Assembly (NCBI GenBank): GCA_016790075.1
Contig: JAEUPP010000049.1
Coordinates: 1 to 64,000, forward strand
Source of the DNA: Rhodanobacteraceae bacterium
GTDB lineage: Bacteria; Pseudomonadota; Gammaproteobacteria; Xanthomonadales; Rhodanobacteraceae
Direction of reading: 5' to 3'
Length of the DNA: 64,000 bases
Of this stretch, positions 34,188 to 42,369 are shown one piece after another. The notes beneath the pieces were generated by a model, which saw only the letters and a program-made list of their open reading frames with translations, searched no databases and was not told where the DNA came from. Made by a program: the position numbers and the translations under genes. Numbering within the stretch: position 1 is the stretch's first letter; every line of letters begins with the position of its first letter.

Positions 34188-35723
34188 TTAGTTCTCCCGC
34201 TTCTCGGCCACCAGCGACTTGCCCGTGCCCTTGAATTCGATCGTGCTGGAGACGAATTCCGGCGCCACCGTTGCGAATACCTTGCGAACGCTGGCCAGGT
34301 TGGGCACTGCCGTGATCGGCGTCAGGTCGGCGCCGCCCAGAGAGCTGCCCAGCCTGCCGTCGACGTTGTTATGGCTGGCAAAGCACTGCAGCGACTGTGC
34401 TGTGGTGCTGTGCGCCTTGATCTCGAAACGGCCCGGCGGTGGTAGCGGCACCGGCTGGCCTGCGGCGATGCGCGACTGCTTCTGCCAGCGGTTCGGATAG
34501 ACCCGGGCCACCGTGCCCGCCTCGTCCTGCAGGAAGCAATACACATTGGAGTCCTTGCTGGCGGCCAGCTGAAAGCCGACGACATCAGGCTTGTCCGGAT
34601 TCGGCGGCGCCAGATTGAGCGACAGCTTCCACTGCGGATGGCGTGCTTCTTCGATCTTGGCCATCAGCTGGGACTGGTCCGCATCGAAATGCGCCCGCAT
34701 CAGTTCCAGCGAAAACTGGCCGTTGTAGGGCACGCCGAGCGCCTGAAAGTACTCCCGCAGAGCGGCCTTGAACGCTTCAGGGTCGGTCGGCTTGCCGTCA
34801 TCCGGCAACAGACCTATTGCAGTCAGGTGACGGATGTAGAAGCTCAGCTTCTCCGCGCCGGTCATGCTTTCCTGCCAGTCCTCGATTTCCGCGGCTACGT
34901 CAGGTTGCGTCGATGCCACGCCGAGGCATCGCCAGTACGGTACTTTGTTTAATTTTCCCATCAGTTCTATGGCCGACAGTTCAACCAGGTTGCGTACGGC
35001 AACGGTCTTGCCGTCTGACTTGGAGAAGCTGGTCATATAGTTGATGCCGAGCTTGGACACGGCGGCCTCGCCGTCGACGCCGGAGCCTTCCTGCAGGATG
35101 GCTGCGCTGTTGCGGGAATTGACTCCCGGCACGATGGAGAAATCCTGCGAGCGCACTACGGTCAGGTCCAGCGCGAGCATGTTGATCGAAGTGCTCTTTG
35201 ATCCACCGAAGCCGAGGAAATTCTTGCTCGCAATGCCGAGCGTGACGCCGGCATCGGCGGTTTTCTTCGCCAGGTTGTCGTCGAACTGGGTAATTGATCC
35301 GCGCACGGAGTAAGTCGGGATCAGTTCAGGCTGGAACGACGCAAGCGAATTGGACTGAACCATGTAGGAGCTCAGGTTCTTCATGTCGTCACCAAAGGCC
35401 ATGGTGCGAATGGCACGGCTGCGCCGCGTCATCTGCGACATGGCCGAGATGAACATCTCTGTCGTGCCCGCAGGCACTTTCTGTGTCTTGTCGTTCAGAT
35501 CCTCGACCAGGATCGAGGCCTGGGCGCCGTAGTTGGCCAGCAGCCCGTCCATGCAGCGCAGCGGTTCGTCGAAGCTTGTCACGACCCGAGTGGCGGGCAA
35601 CATCGTTTCGCGAGTGCGCTGTTTGTATTCGTCGACGACATCGCTGCGTGTATCGGCTAGCTTGCAGCCCGACAGTGCGCTCATTCCTAAGGCAATCACT
35701 CCAATCAAGGCGCTGCGCGGCAT
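34188..35723 (-). CDS. CsgG/HfaB-like lipoprotein with C-terminal DUF4384 domain
   Basis: A 511-residue lipoprotein; the lipobox LSGC puts the modified Cys at residue 20. Residues about 60-270 resemble CsgG/HfaB, the outer-membrane secretion channel of curli and holdfast-anchor systems: an ILVEDLNDKT strand, TYSVRGSITQFDD, a glycine-rich LGIASKNFLGFGGSKST (CsgG: GYESNVKSGG...), LALDLTVVRSQDFSIV, and a closing NLVELSAIELMGKL. The C-terminus (about 385-445) has DUF4384 features (VYCFLQDEAGTVARVYPN, then PLPPPGRFEIKAH). CsgG proteins are about 270 residues, so this is a fusion with an extra middle helical region. ATG at 35723 gives the lipobox; a GTG at 35735 overlaps the upstream stop as GTGA and is possible. 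Confidence 0.75.
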   Translation of the reverse strand: MPRSALIGVIALGMSALSGCKLADTRSDVVDEYKQRTRETMLPATRVVTSFDEPLRCMDGLLANYGAQASILVEDLNDKTQKVPAGTTEMFISAMSQMTRRSRAIRTMAFGDDMKNLSSYMVQSNSLASFQPELIPTYSVRGSITQFDDNLAKKTADAGVTLGIASKNFLGFGGSKSTSINMLALDLTVVRSQDFSIVPGVNSRNSAAILQEGSGVDGEAAVSKLGINYMTSFSKSDGKTVAVRNLVELSAIELMGKLNKVPYWRCLGVASTQPDVAAEIEDWQESMTGAEKLSFYIRHLTAIGLLPDDGKPTDPEAFKAALREYFQALGVPYNGQFSLELMRAHFDADQSQLMAKIEEARHPQWKLSLNLAPPNPDKPDVVGFQLAASKDSNVYCFLQDEAGTVARVYPNRWQKQSRIAAGQPVPLPPPGRFEIKAHSTTAQSLQCFASHNNVDGRLGSSLGGADLTPITAVPNLASVRKVFATVAPEFVSSTIEFKGTGKSLVAEKREN

Positions 35724-35731
35724 GACGGTTC

Positions 35732-36034
35732 TCACTTATTGCAAAGTTGAACAATGTTTCCTGTCACCACCGTGGTGACTCGTCTCGGTGCAGGGCCGCG
35801 TCGAGATTCGGCGTTGCCGACATTCATGTCGCCGCAGTCGGTGCTGGTCTGGCTTCCACCGCGCCGCTGCCCCTGTTTTTTCTGCTTGTCGTCCTCGTAC
35901 AGGCGCATCTTGGACATTTCCTTTACGACGCTGGCGCGAGTGCCTTCGTCGAGATCCTTGATGCCGGAAGCGACGCTGCCGGCCTGCGCCAGATGAGAAA
36001 TGAGGAACGTAACCAGGACAAAAAGAATTCTCAT
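35732..36034 (-). CDS. Small secreted protein, possible minor subunit
   Basis: A 100-residue exported protein. Signal peptide (LFVLVTFLISHLAQAG), then a charged region (KEMSKMRLYEDDKQKKQ) and a tail with CGDMNVGNAES and VVTGNIVQLCNK. The NVGNAE segment matches the last repeat of the neighbouring repeat protein (NLNVGNAE), so the two are probably related components of one structure, comparable in logic to the CsgA/CsgB pair. Two cysteines could pair. AGGAG stands five bases before the ATG at 36034; its TGA overlaps a possible GTG start of the CsgG-like gene. Confidence 0.72.
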   Translation of the reverse strand: MRILFVLVTFLISHLAQAGSVASGIKDLDEGTRASVVKEMSKMRLYEDDKQKKQGQRRGGSQTSTDCGDMNVGNAESRRGPAPRRVTTVVTGNIVQLCNK

Positions 36035-36162
36035 GGCAACTCCTGGTAGGGCCGCCGCAGAGTGATGAATTCCCCGCTGCGGCCGGCAATTGGGAAGGTC
36101 TGGCAGGAGGCAGCAGCGGGGCCGTGAAGCCCCGCTGTGCATCCCCCAGTCCCACCAGACGC

Positions 36163-36636
36163 TTACTCGGCGTTACCGACGTTGAGGTTCTGCGTGGCTT
36201 TCGAACCCATCACAGCGGCATTGGTCACGATGATGTTCTTGGTGTTGACGTTGGACTCGCCGCCGTTCTTGGCATTGCCCAGGCGGACGTTCTGCTTGGC
36301 CGTCGAGCCCATTACCGCCGCATTGGTCTGCACCAGGTTGTCGAACTTCACGTTCGACTTGCCGCCGTCGGAGGCATTGCCGATCTGGCTGGACTGCTCG
36401 GCGGTGGAACCCATTACCGCAGCATTGGTGACAATGACATTCTTGCCGTTGACCTTGGCCGTGCCGCCGTCCTTGGCATTGCCGAGATCGATGTTCTGCT
36501 TGGCCGTCGAACCCATTACTGCGGCATTCGTGGTGATGATGTTGTCGATCTTGACGTCCGACTTGCTTTTCTGCGCAAACACGGCCGGGGAGACCAGCAG
36601 CGAGAACAGCATGGCGGCGAGAATCTTGGTATTCAT
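36163..36636 (-). CDS. Secreted protein with four 34-residue amyloid-like repeats
   Basis: A 157-residue protein: signal peptide (LAAMLFSLLVSPAVFAQ) and four tandem repeats of about 31-36 residues. Each has TNAAVMGSTA (TNAAVMGSKA in the last), then a Q followed after a few residues by GNA, and the first three end in GG. Strongly periodic Asn/Gln/Gly with short strands recalls curlin and Fap repeats, though the sequence is not a known curlin motif. With a CsgG-like channel gene downstream it is the best candidate for the exported fibre subunit. First gene of the minus-strand cluster; AGGAA precedes the ATG at 36636. Confidence 0.78.
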   Translation of the reverse strand: MNTKILAAMLFSLLVSPAVFAQKSKSDVKIDNIITTNAAVMGSTAKQNIDLGNAKDGGTAKVNGKNVIVTNAAVMGSTAEQSSQIGNASDGGKSNVKFDNLVQTNAAVMGSTAKQNVRLGNAKNGGESNVNTKNIIVTNAAVMGSKATQNLNVGNAE

Positions 36637-37198
36637 GGTTGTTCCTTTTTTCCTCAGGGAAGGTTGCGTGTCGTTTCGAGGGTCATTCGACCGACCGGAG
36701 TACCGTTCGATGCGTCGCTCGTGCCGCTTGGGGCAAACGACCGCATCGGCAGCTGAGTCACCGTCACCGCGGAAGCGGTTCAATTTTTTTTTGAGGACGA
36801 TTTGGCGGCGGCGACAGGCCAGGTAAGCCAGGTTCATCTGGCCTCAGACCGCGCTATGGGATTCAGCTGAAGCGGCGTGTGGCCCGTCCAGGCCAGGCTT
36901 AGGCCGAGGGTTCGACTCGCTTGCGCACGGATTGCCCGATGTACCGGTTTGCAGCCGTCATGGCGCTTGCGTTCAGGCGCGGGTTTTCGCGCACTTGGAC
37001 AGCGACAGGCCGGTCGCCGATTTCGACGGCCCGTGTTACTTGAACAAGATCGATGGCGAAGCGGACAAGGTGTTGAATCGACCGCATGCGAACGTGCAGG
37101 AGTTCTGGTTGCGGAAATAGCAGCTATCGACATCGGTCAGCCGGCCCGGAACCGGGCCGGCTGAGGATCAGCAGTGGAGAAACTGATACGCGCAGCGA
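36637..37198. other. Intergenic region upstream of the repeat-protein gene
   Basis: About 560 bases. It should contain the cluster's promoter. A run of nine T lies at 36784-36792 and a possible ECF-like pair at 36810-36836. The open frames here (e.g. 36899-37087 minus) are not convincing as genes. Confidence 0.45.
37138..37163 (-). terminator. GC-rich hairpin downstream of the collagenase gene
   Basis: Perfect 12-base arms (37138-37149 and 37152-37163) with a two-base loop, 36 bases beyond the collagenase stop. No U-run follows. Confidence 0.5.
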
Positions 37199-40100
37199 TC
37201 AGAATTCAGTGGTCACTCGCGCACCGGAGAAGCTCGTTTGCGCATGCAGGGTGATGTACAAGTAGCCACTGGGTGGGTTGGCGACAACGATCTCTTCGTC
37301 GTTGCTGGGGCCATTCGAACGCAATACGTACTGATAATCGGTCGCCCAGTAGTTCGGGTGGTAGTACAGATCCGCATTGCCGCTGCCGCCGCTGCTGCGG
37401 ATTCTCAGCTGCGCCGCGCCCGGTGGGATGTAGACGAAGAAATAGATGCGGCTGCCTGCCGTCTGACTGAGATTCGACCGGGCGCAATTTTTCCCCAACT
37501 GGTCGGTGCGAGCGGTAGGGCATTCGGGCAGGGACGAGGTGGTGCTCACCGTGACGGACTTGGTTGTGGTGTTGGTCGCGCCTCCGTTGTCAGTGACGGT
37601 GAGCTTCACGCTGTAGGTGCCAGCCGTTGCAAAGGTTTTGACCGGACTGGCTGCGGCCGAACTGGTGCCGTCGCCGAAATCCCAGCTGCGCGCAATGATG
37701 CTGCCGTCGCTGTCGCTGGATCCGTCGGTGAAGGTCGCGATCAGGCCGTTCGTGGTGAAGCTGAAACCGGCCGTGGGCGGAACGTTGGCCGGTGCCGTGA
37801 GGCTGACTGACTTGGTGACACTGTGGCTGGCGCCCGCATTGTCCGTGACCGTGAGTTTCACGCTGTACGTGCCGCTGGTGGTGTAGGTCTTGCTCGGGTT
37901 GGTGGCGGTCGAGGTCGTGCCGTCGCCGAAATCCCAGCTGCGCGCAACGATGCTGCCGTCGCTGTCGCTGGAGCCGTCACTGAAGGTCGCGGTCAGACCG
38001 TTTGTGATGAAGCCGAAGCCGGCCGTGGGCGGCACGTTGGCCGGTGCCGTGAGGCTGACCGGCTTGGTGACGCTGTGGGTGGCGCCCGCATTGTCCGTGA
38101 CCGTGAGCTTCACGCTGTACGTGCCGCTGGTGGTGTAGGTCTTGCTCGGGTTGGTGGCAGTCGAGGCCGTGCCGTCGCCGAAATCCCAGTTGCGTGCAAC
38201 GATGCTGCCGTCGCTGTCGCTGGAGCCGTCAGTAAATGCCACGCTGAGGCCACTCGCGGCGAAGGAGAAATTCGCCGTTGGCGGGACGTTGCTGCCCGTG
38301 CCGGCGACGGTGACGCTCTTGCTGGTCAGGGCCGTTGTGCCGGCGTTGTCAGTCACGCTGAGCCGTACCGTGTAGGTGCCTGCTGCGGCGTAAGTCTTGG
38401 TTGGGTTGGTATCGGTAGAGCCGGTGCCGTCGCCGAAAATCCACTGGCGTGCGGTGATGCTGCCGTCCGTATCGGTCGAGGTGTCGGTGAAGTTCACGGT
38501 CAGGCCGCTGGCGCTGGAGTTGAAATTCGGGTTCGGCGGCACGTTGCCGCCGGCACAGCCGGCGTTGTTCGGGTTGATGACACAGGGCAGCCACGCGGTG
38601 AATTCGCTGTCGTACCGCGTGCTGATGCTGCTCATGAAAGGCCGGTACTGGTTGCTGTAATAGCCGTTGCGGAAATGGCCGAGAATCGTGTTGACGTCGG
38701 GGCGGTGCCGTTCAAACATGAAACGCACGGCCAGATAGCCCCAGTTGTATACCAGGGTCTGGCCGCTGTTGTAGTCGTTCTGAAATACCTGGCTGAGTCG
38801 GTACGTGGCGGCGTTGGCCTGACTCACCGCACCGGAATAGACCAGGTTCCGGTACGAATAGGACATGTACTCGGCAAAGCCTTCAATCCACCAGACAGTC
38901 CTTTCCGCGATGCTCGCGCCGAAGTCGCCCCACAGGTTGAATCGTCCGTCGAGGTAGTGAACGTACTCGTGGGTAAGGTTCCAGACGTCGAATACGGGGC
39001 GCATCCATTCCGCCTCGTAGGCGATAAAGCGAGGAACGTTGTTGCTGGCTGCTGGATTCCCTTCCAGATACATGCCGCCATTGTCGGTACTGATGCCGAA
39101 AATGATGCCGGCATAGCGCTGGTAGTCGGTGCTGCTGTCGAATACGACCATTTCCAGCCGGGTGTTGTTGTCCTGCCCTACCGGCACGTTGTTCGTCTGC
39201 AGTGCCTGGTGGAAATATGCCTCCTGACCTCCGACGCGTGCGCAGGCAGTAGAGAGGTCGCTCGGCGACATGGCCTGGGCGCGAATCCTCAACGTCGAGC
39301 TGCAGTTGTGGCTTACCGGCAGGGCTGCGGCTTCAACCTGCGCCTTGTAGTTGCACAGGTTATAATAAGCGCAATTTGTATTATCATAATAATTCACCAT
39401 CTCTCCGGTTCCCAGCCATATGGACGCGGTTTGTCCAACTACTGAGGAACGGTCAAGCAGTGCTTTCGCCTTGGGGCGGGTTGCGGTCCTCGCCGCTCCG
39501 CTGTATTGCAGAAAACGGCCCATTTCCCGGGCAGCGTTGGATGCCAGATAGTCGTTGCTGCTACCGAGGATGTTCCAGTTGCGATCCATGAATCCGTAGA
39601 GCGAATCGATGATCGACGTGTCGCTATTGACCAGGCTCTGGAAATCGGCGTTGTAATGGCCGCGGAACAGCACCGTGTAGGTGTTGTTCACCGCCCGGCG
39701 CATCCAGCTATGGGGGTTGTAGCTGCTGTTGTAGTCCGCCAGTAGCCGCTTGACGACGCCCAGATAGCGCGCATTTTCCGCGGTGCTGTCGATAAGCGTG
39801 ACGAACTCCGCCAGGATCTGGCCGTGGACATTGTCGACGCGAAGCAGGTTGGGGTTCGCGGCGAACGCATCCATCGCAGCGCGAATCGCTGTGCGCAGGG
39901 CGGCGCCATAGCTGCCCACAGTGCTGCTGTTGTTGTACTGCACGTAGTAACCTGCGCGCAGGAATACGACCAGCTGCAGGGTGCCGGCGGCATTGGTGCC
40001 GTCATAGCTCGCTGCGTTCTGGGCGAAAGCATTTGCAATCGTCACCATTTTTGCTTCGCGGAACGTGTTGTAGGCCGCGCTGCCGGTGAGGCTGTACAAA

Positions 40101-40486
40101 CTGTTCATGCAGGCCGGGTCGGCATCGCGCACGGCGGCGGCGAGCGCTGCATCGCTCAGACTGCCGAATACACAGGGGCCACCGGCCAATGGGGCGTTGA
40201 CGCCGGCCGCCTTGCTGGTGGCTTCCGGAGTGTCGTAGTCCATGCGGTAAACCAGAGGGTCCGGTTCATTGGATGGCGGGCGCTGGTCGGGCCGTAGTGA
40301 TGTCTTTTGTATGTGGGGGATGTGATCTGGCCGCTCCAGTGCAGCTATCTTTCCGTGCTGAGCGGCAAGAGCTTCGCTTTCTGCGTTGTGCCCGGGCCCA
40401 GGTTGCGCCAGTGCTTGAGTGGTTGCCAGGCCAAATAGCGCCCACGCCAGCGCATGGCGCGAAGGCGCCATTAATTTGTAATACAT
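37199..40486 (-). CDS. Secreted M9-type collagenase with four PKD domains and a PPC-like domain
   Basis: A 1095-residue exported zinc protease. Signal peptide (HALAWALFGLATTQALAQ), an activator-type helical domain (about 80-380), and the peptidase domain with HEYVH at residues 506-510 and the downstream glutamate in WWIEGFAEY, the zinc site of Vibrio-type (M9A) collagenases. Four PKD domains (about 640-985, each with WxFGDGT) and a C-terminal PPC-like domain (GNADLYYHPNYWATDY) follow, as binding modules for insoluble collagen. PKD 2-4 are nearly identical to one another in DNA. The ATG at 40486 has GGAGGGG eight to ten bases upstream. A short AT-rich codon patch lies at 39359-39399. Confidence 0.92.
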   Translation of the reverse strand: MYYKLMAPSRHALAWALFGLATTQALAQPGPGHNAESEALAAQHGKIAALERPDHIPHIQKTSLRPDQRPPSNEPDPLVYRMDYDTPEATSKAAGVNAPLAGGPCVFGSLSDAALAAAVRDADPACMNSLYSLTGSAAYNTFREAKMVTIANAFAQNAASYDGTNAAGTLQLVVFLRAGYYVQYNNSSTVGSYGAALRTAIRAAMDAFAANPNLLRVDNVHGQILAEFVTLIDSTAENARYLGVVKRLLADYNSSYNPHSWMRRAVNNTYTVLFRGHYNADFQSLVNSDTSIIDSLYGFMDRNWNILGSSNDYLASNAAREMGRFLQYSGAARTATRPKAKALLDRSSVVGQTASIWLGTGEMVNYYDNTNCAYYNLCNYKAQVEAAALPVSHNCSSTLRIRAQAMSPSDLSTACARVGGQEAYFHQALQTNNVPVGQDNNTRLEMVVFDSSTDYQRYAGIIFGISTDNGGMYLEGNPAASNNVPRFIAYEAEWMRPVFDVWNLTHEYVHYLDGRFNLWGDFGASIAERTVWWIEGFAEYMSYSYRNLVYSGAVSQANAATYRLSQVFQNDYNSGQTLVYNWGYLAVRFMFERHRPDVNTILGHFRNGYYSNQYRPFMSSISTRYDSEFTAWLPCVINPNNAGCAGGNVPPNPNFNSSASGLTVNFTDTSTDTDGSITARQWIFGDGTGSTDTNPTKTYAAAGTYTVRLSVTDNAGTTALTSKSVTVAGTGSNVPPTANFSFAASGLSVAFTDGSSDSDGSIVARNWDFGDGTASTATNPSKTYTTSGTYSVKLTVTDNAGATHSVTKPVSLTAPANVPPTAGFGFITNGLTATFSDGSSDSDGSIVARSWDFGDGTTSTATNPSKTYTTSGTYSVKLTVTDNAGASHSVTKSVSLTAPANVPPTAGFSFTTNGLIATFTDGSSDSDGSIIARSWDFGDGTSSAAASPVKTFATAGTYSVKLTVTDNGGATNTTTKSVTVSTTSSLPECPTARTDQLGKNCARSNLSQTAGSRIYFFVYIPPGAAQLRIRSSGGSGNADLYYHPNYWATDYQYVLRSNGPSNDEEIVVANPPSGYLYITLHAQTSFSGARVTTEF

Positions 40487-41085
40487 ATAGTTTCCCCTCC
40501 CTTGGGGCAATGCTTGTTGAGACGGTCGCGCCCCGTTCACTCGCGCCGTTGTGCCGACGTCCGCTTTGGTTCAAGAGGCCGCTGGATCATTTTCAGCAAA
40601 AGATTCGGCAATATCTTGTACAAAATCACCATCAAAATGTCATATATATGCGATGAGGTCGCGTGACTCCTGTGGCCGGGCCGGGTGCTCAGCTTGATTC
40701 TGTTTTTCCGCGATGGTTTCCGACCCACGACAAGCTGCTGATTCCGGCAGCAGACGTTGCTGGCAGCTGGCGCAACTGCCGACCCATGGCCGTTCGCCCG
40801 AATCAGGCAATATGTGGCTGCTGAACTCGCGAGCTGCGCGATGGAGTAGAGGCGGCAGGCGACGCTTCCGCCCGCTCAATCTCGTTGCAGCACTCCCGGG
40901 ATTGACGGTTGTGAACTACTGGTCGTGGCGATTCAGCTATCCGAATCGCAGGGGAGAGCGGGCGTGCCTGGAGCACCGAATCTGCGGCGGGACCGATGAC
41001 GGGTAGCTGCGAACAGCGGCAGGATCATCGCGACAGATTGAGCAACCCGCCTGTCCCTGTTGCGGCAAGCTGCCACTGGGCGCTG
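40487..41085. other. Intergenic region upstream of the collagenase gene
   Basis: About 600 bases. The part nearest the collagenase (40590-40660) is AT-rich and includes a CATATATATG palindrome, a plausible promoter area. Nothing else is supported. Confidence 0.45.
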
Positions 41086-42369
41086 TCACAGCCCAGAGGC
41101 TGGGGGCTCCAACGCGAAGCTGACGTCGGCGCCATTGGCGGCAAGCGTCAGACTCAGGCCGAGGCTGTAGCGTTCGGCGAGCCGCTGCACTATGGTCAGG
41201 CCCAAGCCGGAACCGGCGCTGCCTTCGCGGCGTGCATAGGGTTCTGACCAGTCAGCCGCGACCACTTCTGCGATTCCATCGCTGTGATTGACGATGCGCA
41301 GCCGGCCATCGGCTGCTGTGATCGTGACGCGTCCGCTGGGCGTGTGCTCAAAGGCGTTGCCGATCAGGTTCGACAGCAGTACGCGCAGCACGGGCGCCGG
41401 CACCGTCGCTGTCGCCGTGGCGTCAATGGCGACCTCCACCTCGACTGGCCGGTTTTCCAGCAGGATCGCTTGTTCGACTACCACGCTTTCGACGATCGGC
41501 GCGACGCGGACTGGTGTGGCTTTGTCGGTGCTGGCTTCGGCGCGGGCGAGGGTGAGCAGCATGTCCATGGTCTGCTGCAACTGCCCTACGGAGTGCTGCA
41601 GATGCACGAGCTGCTGTTGCCCTGTAGCGGACAACGGTTCGTGCGCCAGGCGTTCGGCCGCGGCGCGGATCACTGTCAGCGGTGTGCGTAGTTCGTGGCT
41701 GGCGTCGCGGGTGAAGCTACGTTCGCGTGCGATGTAGTCATGCAGGCGCTGCGTCAGCCGTTGCAATGCGAGCGCGAGTGTGCCGACTTCGCCCTCGGCC
41801 GGCTCGCCGGCGAGATCTGCCGGCAAAGCGCTGACATCAAGACCATCCACGCGGGCGGCAAGACGCGCCAGTGGTGCGGCGATGCGGTGGGCGAGCCATA
41901 GCCCTAGCAGCAGGGCGGCCGCAACGACGGTCAGCGCAGACCAGGCCAGCCAGACGAGTACGCGATGACGAATTGGGCGCACTACAAGCTGGGCGCTGAC
42001 CTCTGCGACCAGCCAGGTGCCGCCGGCTTGGTCTGAGAGCTGGTGCAGGTGATAGTGGCGACCTTCGGCGCCGGCGAATTCCGTACGCTTGGGCGTCTGT
42101 GCCAGTTGCTCGCCAATTGTCTCGGGCAGTGTGGCCAGGCCGGTATAGACACGAAGAAAGGGCAGTCGCGGCGTGTCCCAGTTGCCGGTGCGCGCCCGGG
42201 TTTCGTGCTGAATCGCGGCCTCCTGGCGCAGCAGACTGTCGAAGAACGCGTCTTCCGTGGAATACATGAACACCACGGCGTAAAAACCGAATAACGCTGC
42301 GGTTAACGCCGTGAACGCCGCGAAGGCGAGCATCAGCTGGTTGCGTAGCCGTTTGCGTCGGCGCTTCAT
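41086..42369 (-). CDS. Two-component sensor histidine kinase
   Basis: A 427-residue membrane kinase. Two transmembrane helices (about 12-34 and 140-162) enclose a periplasmic sensor of about 105 residues; HAMP-like segment follows, then HisKA with phospho-acceptor His225 in DASHELRTPL, and HATPase_c with NLIGNAFEHT (N box) and GSGLGLTIVQ (G2 box). The G1 box is weak (NHSDGI). Its ATG overlaps the response-regulator stop by four bases, so the two are co-translated. The signal is unknown; the exported DJ-1-like protein upstream may be linked. Confidence 0.92.
   Translation of the reverse strand: MKRRRKRLRNQLMLAFAAFTALTAALFGFYAVVFMYSTEDAFFDSLLRQEAAIQHETRARTGNWDTPRLPFLRVYTGLATLPETIGEQLAQTPKRTEFAGAEGRHYHLHQLSDQAGGTWLVAEVSAQLVVRPIRHRVLVWLAWSALTVVAAALLLGLWLAHRIAAPLARLAARVDGLDVSALPADLAGEPAEGEVGTLALALQRLTQRLHDYIARERSFTRDASHELRTPLTVIRAAAERLAHEPLSATGQQQLVHLQHSVGQLQQTMDMLLTLARAEASTDKATPVRVAPIVESVVVEQAILLENRPVEVEVAIDATATATVPAPVLRVLLSNLIGNAFEHTPSGRVTITAADGRLRIVNHSDGIAEVVAADWSEPYARREGSAGSGLGLTIVQRLAERYSLGLSLTLAANGADVSFALEPPASGL

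Noticed and set aside
36899-37133. Small minus-strand frames of 62 and 99 codons upstream of the repeat-protein gene
   Set aside because: No ribosome binding site, no similarity to a family, overlapping frames on both strands; possible but not supported.
37823-39445. Plus-strand frame of 540 codons opposite the collagenase
   Set aside because: Repeats of GARIVRDRE-type peptides come from the PKD repeats read on the other strand; no independent support.
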